Origin: an uncultured Stenotrophomonas sp.
GTDB lineage: Bacteria; Pseudomonadota; Gammaproteobacteria; Xanthomonadales; Xanthomonadaceae
Direction of reading: 5' to 3'
Assembly (NCBI GenBank): GCA_913775725.1
Contig: CAJYNG010000018.1
Span: 186,001-250,000 of the forward strand
Length of the DNA: 64,000 bases
Under the pieces are notes generated by a model that did no database searches, was not told where the DNA came from, and was given only the letters and a program-made list of their open reading frames with translations. Below, in pieces: positions 61,123-64,000 of the stretch (its first letter is position 1; each line of letters begins with the position of its first letter). Position numbers and translations under genes: made by a program.

Positions 61123-62016
61123 GTGAACTATCTTTTCCCGATCCTCGCCTGCCTGCTATGGGGCGCGAACACCATTGTCACCAAGCTCGCCTCGGGCTCG
61201 GTCGGCCCCATCGACATCGGCTTCTTCCGCTGGCTGGTCGCGGCGGTGGTCCTGCTGCCGTTCGCCCTGCCAAGGCTGCGCGGCAACATGCCGACCGTGC
61301 GTGCCAACCTCGGGCGCTTCCTGGTGCTGGGCTGCCTGGGCGGGGTGATGTATCAGTGTCTGGCCTACTACGCGGCACACTTCACCTCGGCCACGAACAT
61401 GGGGGTGATCCAGGCGCTGATTCCGCTGATCGCGCTGGCCCTGTCACGCGTGTTCATGGGCCACCCGGTGCGCGGCGCCGCCATTGTCGGTGCGGTGATC
61501 TCCACTGCCGGCGTGGTGGCGGTGGTCTCGCAGGGCGACCTGGCGCGGCTGGCCGCGCAGGGCCTGAACCGCGGCGACGCGATCATGCTGATCGGTGCAT
61601 TGGCCTTCGCTGCCTACAACGTGCTGATGCAGCGCTGGAAGATTCAGCTGTCGGTGCTGGAGTCGCTGTTCCTGCAGGCCACTGCTGCGTCGCTGATCCT
61701 GCTGCCGGTGCAGCTGTTGATCGGCACCGGGGTCAACAACCTGACGGCGGTCGGGTGTATCGGTTTCGCTGCCGTGTGCGCCTCGATCCTGGCGCCGCTG
61801 ACCTGGATGACCGGACTATCGCGGCTGGGAGCCGCACGTGTATCCGGCTTCTTCAACCTGGTGCCGATCGTGACCGCTGCGCTGGCCGTGCTGCTGTTGG
61901 GCGAATCACTCAGTGGCTGGGTACTGGTTGGCGGTGTGCTCGCGGTGTCTGGCGTGGTCTTCGCCGAGTACAGCGCCCGGCGTGCTGCTGCGCTGCCAAG
62001 CGCGCGACCGACATAG
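61123..62016 (+). CDS. EamA/DMT-family transporter
   Basis: 297 residues, ten membrane segments in two EamA repeats. Repeat 1 is NYLFPILACLLWGANTIVTK, FFRWLVAAVVLLPFALPRLR and MGVIQALIPLIALALSRVFM; repeat 2 is AIMLIGALAFAAYNVLMQRW, LGAARVSGFFNLVPIVTAAL and VLLLGESLSGWVLVGGVLAV. Members export metabolites such as amino acids or purines. GTG 61123 puts the first helix at the very N-terminus, as usual; an in-frame ATG at 61066 would overlap the AraC promoter region. It is divergent from an AraC-type regulator and convergent with a winged-helix gene. Confidence 0.9.
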   Translation: MNYLFPILACLLWGANTIVTKLASGSVGPIDIGFFRWLVAAVVLLPFALPRLRGNMPTVRANLGRFLVLGCLGGVMYQCLAYYAAHFTSATNMGVIQALIPLIALALSRVFMGHPVRGAAIVGAVISTAGVVAVVSQGDLARLAAQGLNRGDAIMLIGALAFAAYNVLMQRWKIQLSVLESLFLQATAASLILLPVQLLIGTGVNNLTAVGCIGFAAVCASILAPLTWMTGLSRLGAARVSGFFNLVPIVTAALAVLLLGESLSGWVLVGGVLAVSGVVFAEYSARRAAALPSARPT

Positions 62017-62024
62017 CGCGAGGT

Positions 62025-63053
62025 TCAACTGTGGTGTACGCCGCCGCACAGTGCCTGTTCGACACGCTGCTCCAGCGCATCCACATCGTGGCCACGCCTG
62101 CCCTGCAGGCTGAGATACAGCGAAAGCGGATCCACCACATCACCGATGCTGGTGAATGCGGGTGGGTAGGCCCAGATCTGCAGCCGGACATTCCGTGTGC
62201 AGTCGGGGCCGGGCGCCGGCAGTGCACCCGACAGCCGCAATGCCTCGACGTGCAGGGCGCGGGTGCCGGCGGATGCATGCGATGCTGGATCAGTCAGTGC
62301 ATCGATGCCCGCAATCGGCGCCGGGTGGCCGGCATCGCGGAGTACATCGGCGGTCGGGCCCCAGCAGACATCCACTTCCTTCACCACGGGCGAACGCAGG
62401 AAGGGTTGCGCCCTTGCCCATACTTCTTCACGGCTGCCGGCCAGCTTGAGGAAGCGCTCACGGCCACCGGTGGAGCGTTCAACCAAGCCGCGACCGACCA
62501 GTTCGCCAGACAGGCGCGACGCCGTCATCGAGGTGTAGCCGGCAGCGGCACTGATCTCGCGCGGCGACCACCAGCGCGATTGGCCGCTCAGCAGCACGTG
62601 GATCAGCACGGCCTGTGCCGAAGGCAGCAGCGAGATGGCCTTCTTCTCGTGATCGGGGGCGTCGCGGAATTCGATGGCGAGGCTGGGGGCAAACAGCTGC
62701 GCATGCGGAACCACGAAGTCGATGTGGTTCTCGACCAGGAAGCGGCGCTGCGTAGGAGTGAGATAGGGCGAGACATACAGCACCAGCGCATTCGCTGCCG
62801 AGCGCAGGCAGCGCACATCCTGGATCACACGGGTGCTGGATTCGCCCGGTTCGCGGGCTACGGCGAGCATGGCCGGGGTTTCGCCGTAGAGCGTCAGTTC
62901 GGCGAAGTGGTAGCGCGATGCCATGGCGTGCGGAATGGCATGCAATGAAGCAAGTGGATGTACCGCCGAGGCCAGCCCGGGAAGAATCCTGCGCAGGTAC
63001 CGCTGCGCGTCAGCGACCAGGTCGGTCAGGCCGGTGCGAACTGCCGTCGTCAT
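62025..63053 (-). CDS. Winged-helix domain protein, AbiEi/COG-like architecture unclear
   Basis: 342 residues, no signal peptide. Residues ~55-140 form an alpha/beta N-domain (RYHFAELTLYGETPAMLAVA, ANALVLYVSPYLTPTQRRFL, HIDFVVPHAQLFAPSLAIEF). A winged helix follows (LLPSAQAVLIHVLLSGQSRW, SPREISAAAGYTSMTASRLS, GELVGRGLVERSTGGRERFL). The C-terminal half has SPVVKEVDVCWGPTADVLRD and LRLSGALPAPGPDCTRNVRL. The order (restriction-like N-domain, wHTH, C-domain) resembles regulator-like proteins annotated as MarR/AbiEi-type, but I cannot place it firmly. ATG 63053 is chosen. Confidence 0.65.
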   Translation of the reverse strand: MTTAVRTGLTDLVADAQRYLRRILPGLASAVHPLASLHAIPHAMASRYHFAELTLYGETPAMLAVAREPGESSTRVIQDVRCLRSAANALVLYVSPYLTPTQRRFLVENHIDFVVPHAQLFAPSLAIEFRDAPDHEKKAISLLPSAQAVLIHVLLSGQSRWWSPREISAAAGYTSMTASRLSGELVGRGLVERSTGGRERFLKLAGSREEVWARAQPFLRSPVVKEVDVCWGPTADVLRDAGHPAPIAGIDALTDPASHASAGTRALHVEALRLSGALPAPGPDCTRNVRLQIWAYPPAFTSIGDVVDPLSLYLSLQGRRGHDVDALEQRVEQALCGGVHHS

Positions 63054-63262
63054 CTCGTACTTCCCTTGCGGCGGCACGTCCGGAGGGTCGGAATCCGGTC
63101 ACATCGCCACATTCAGTGGTGAACCTGGAGACGGGTGTGCAGTGTCGGGGCGCGTGGCGATCCATGCGGTCCTGCTCCTTAGCCGTCATGACATCAAGTG
63201 TTGCCGGGAACCTTGGAGATTCCGTCGAAAAACGATGGAGATTGGGTGGAGGTGGTGTGCAT

Positions 63263-63295
63263 CGTGGCCGGCGGACTCCCCTTCCGCCGGCCACG
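63263..63295. terminator. Strong hairpin after the TonB-dependent receptor gene
   Basis: A perfect 12-bp stem CGTGGCCGGCGG/CCGCCGGCCACG with a 9-base loop, 17 bases after the receptor stop on the minus strand. It lacks a T-run, so it may stabilise the mRNA 3' end or terminate weakly. The rest of the 63054-63311 gap shows no gene. Confidence 0.55.
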
Positions 63296-63311
63296 AGCAC
63301 GGACATGCCCG

Positions 63312-64000
63312 TCAGAAGCGCTGGGAGTACTTCACGTACACGGTGCGGCCGATATCGAAGCCGCCGTAGTAGGGGAAGGAGCTGGACGGCTTGGAGAACA
63401 TGATCGGGCCCTGGTGGTTGAACACGTTGTTCGAACCCAGCGCCACGGTGCCGTCCCACGGCAGCTTGTAGCTGACCTGGATGTCATGGAAGGCATTGGA
63501 GCCCACCTTGCGCAGGGCATCCGGTTCTCCGTAGGCGTAGCGATCGGGCAGCGAGCACGGACGGTTCGGCACGCAGCTTTCGGCCATGCCGGAGTAGTAG
63601 CGCACCGTGTACTGCGTGCTGAAGTTGCCAAGCTGCCAGTTCACACCCAGGTTCGAGCGCAGGCGGAAGATGCCCGGTCGGCCGATCCGGCCCATCATGA
63701 TGGTGTCGCCGGCCGAGTTCTGGTTCTCCTCGTCGTACTTGGAGACATAGCTGTTCTGCAGGTCGATGGTGAAGCGGCCGAACGAGAACTCGGGCAGGCG
63801 GTAGTGGATGCCCAGGTCCCAGCCTTCGGTTTCCATCGAGCCCAGGTTGGCCAGGCCGTAGAACATGCTGGTGATATGGCCATCGCCAGCGCGCCTGATG
63901 CTGCCACAGCGCGAGGAATTGCCCAGCACGTAGCAGTCACGCAGGATGCGATCAACACTATCCTCGATGATCATGTTGGTGATCTTGTAGCTGTACCAGT
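63312..64000 (-). CDS. TonB-dependent outer-membrane receptor, C-terminal part
   Basis: About 229 residues up to the window edge, reading frame open at the edge. The sequence is the last beta-strands of a barrel: TEGWDLGIHYRLPEFSFGRF, IFRLRSNLGVNWQLGNFSTQ, YTVRYYSGMAESCV, IQVSYKLPWDGTVALGSNNV with FNHQGPIMFS, and the end FDIGRTVYVKYSQRF with the terminal Phe needed for BAM insertion. A DCYVLGNSSRCGSI segment may be an extracellular disulfide loop. The G-x-D/N-N-V/L-F-N motif near the C-terminus is typical of the large oar/CirA-like receptors of Xanthomonadaceae. Ligand unknown. Confidence 0.92.
   Translation of the reverse strand, partial: WYSYKITNMIIEDSVDRILRDCYVLGNSSRCGSIRRAGDGHITSMFYGLANLGSMETEGWDLGIHYRLPEFSFGRFTIDLQNSYVSKYDEENQNSAGDTIMMGRIGRPGIFRLRSNLGVNWQLGNFSTQYTVRYYSGMAESCVPNRPCSLPDRYAYGEPDALRKVGSNAFHDIQVSYKLPWDGTVALGSNNVFNHQGPIMFSKPSSSFPYYGGFDIGRTVYVKYSQRF

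Overview
The window looks like a chromosomal segment of Stenotrophomonas, most likely the S. maltophilia complex. Three things point there: uniformly high GC, Xanthomonadaceae-type gene neighbours (dprA-smg-topA-tsaC divergent from def-fmt-rsmB; mdtABC; ndh; an H-NS-like protein with a C-terminal TWSGRGR motif), and at least ten copies of the GTAG-headed palindromic repeats (SMAG/REP type) known from that species. Almost all genes are ordinary chromosomal genes. I see no phage, integrase, transposase or CRISPR array. Identity is judged by eye from protein motifs; no search was run.

Layout. 1-4.7 kb: partial LysR gene, divergent glutathione transferase, an LLM-type oxidoreductase broken by one in-frame TAG, a MarR regulator with a perfect operator palindrome, a HEAT-repeat protein and two small proteins. 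4.7-6.0 kb: DAHP synthase (aroG) preceded by a 25-codon leader ORF with six consecutive aromatic codons and a terminator, a textbook attenuator. 6.1-13.6 kb: mdtABC RND efflux operon on the minus strand, whose 3' end is capped by a SMAG repeat with an older C-terminal remnant beyond it. 13.8-14.7 kb: TRIC-type channel gene behind a tandem glycine riboswitch. 14.8-21 kb: GIY-YIG protein, secreted NTF2-like protein, ndh, NYN/LOTUS protein, glutathione transferase and priA, then an AT-rich gap with two face-to-face DnaA boxes. 21.3-29.3 kb: membrane protein, DUF3106 protein, MATE exporter, sppA, lipoprotein, SDR and two secreted Cys-containing proteins.

29.3-40.4 kb: the translation/DNA-processing block, with lysM, dprA, smg, two GYF-domain membrane proteins, topA and tsaC on the minus strand and def, fmt and rsmB on the plus strand. 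40.4-46.6 kb: envelope polysaccharide genes (GT39, O-antigen ligase-like, GT4, GT2, CDP-glycerol-phosphotransferase-like). 46.7-53.4 kb: two PH-domain membrane proteins, ribA with a degenerate N-terminal domain, an LpxL-type acyltransferase, dtd and rpoD. 53.5 kb: tRNA-Ile2(CAU), followed by a less GC-rich stretch of unrecognised secreted or membrane proteins. 55.2-64 kb: unknown protein, serine hydrolase, DoxX, H-NS-like protein, DsbB-like protein, glutathione transferase, AraC/EamA divergent pair, winged-helix protein and the C-terminus of a TonB-dependent receptor.

The most interesting signals are regulatory or structural rather than a new multi-gene system: the aromatic leader attenuator before aroG, the riboswitch-channel pair, the recurring use of the SMAG GTAG tetranucleotide as a TAG stop codon (including topA, with a TAA variant in mdtC), the isolated DnaA-box pair, and the GYF-pilin fusion beside topA.
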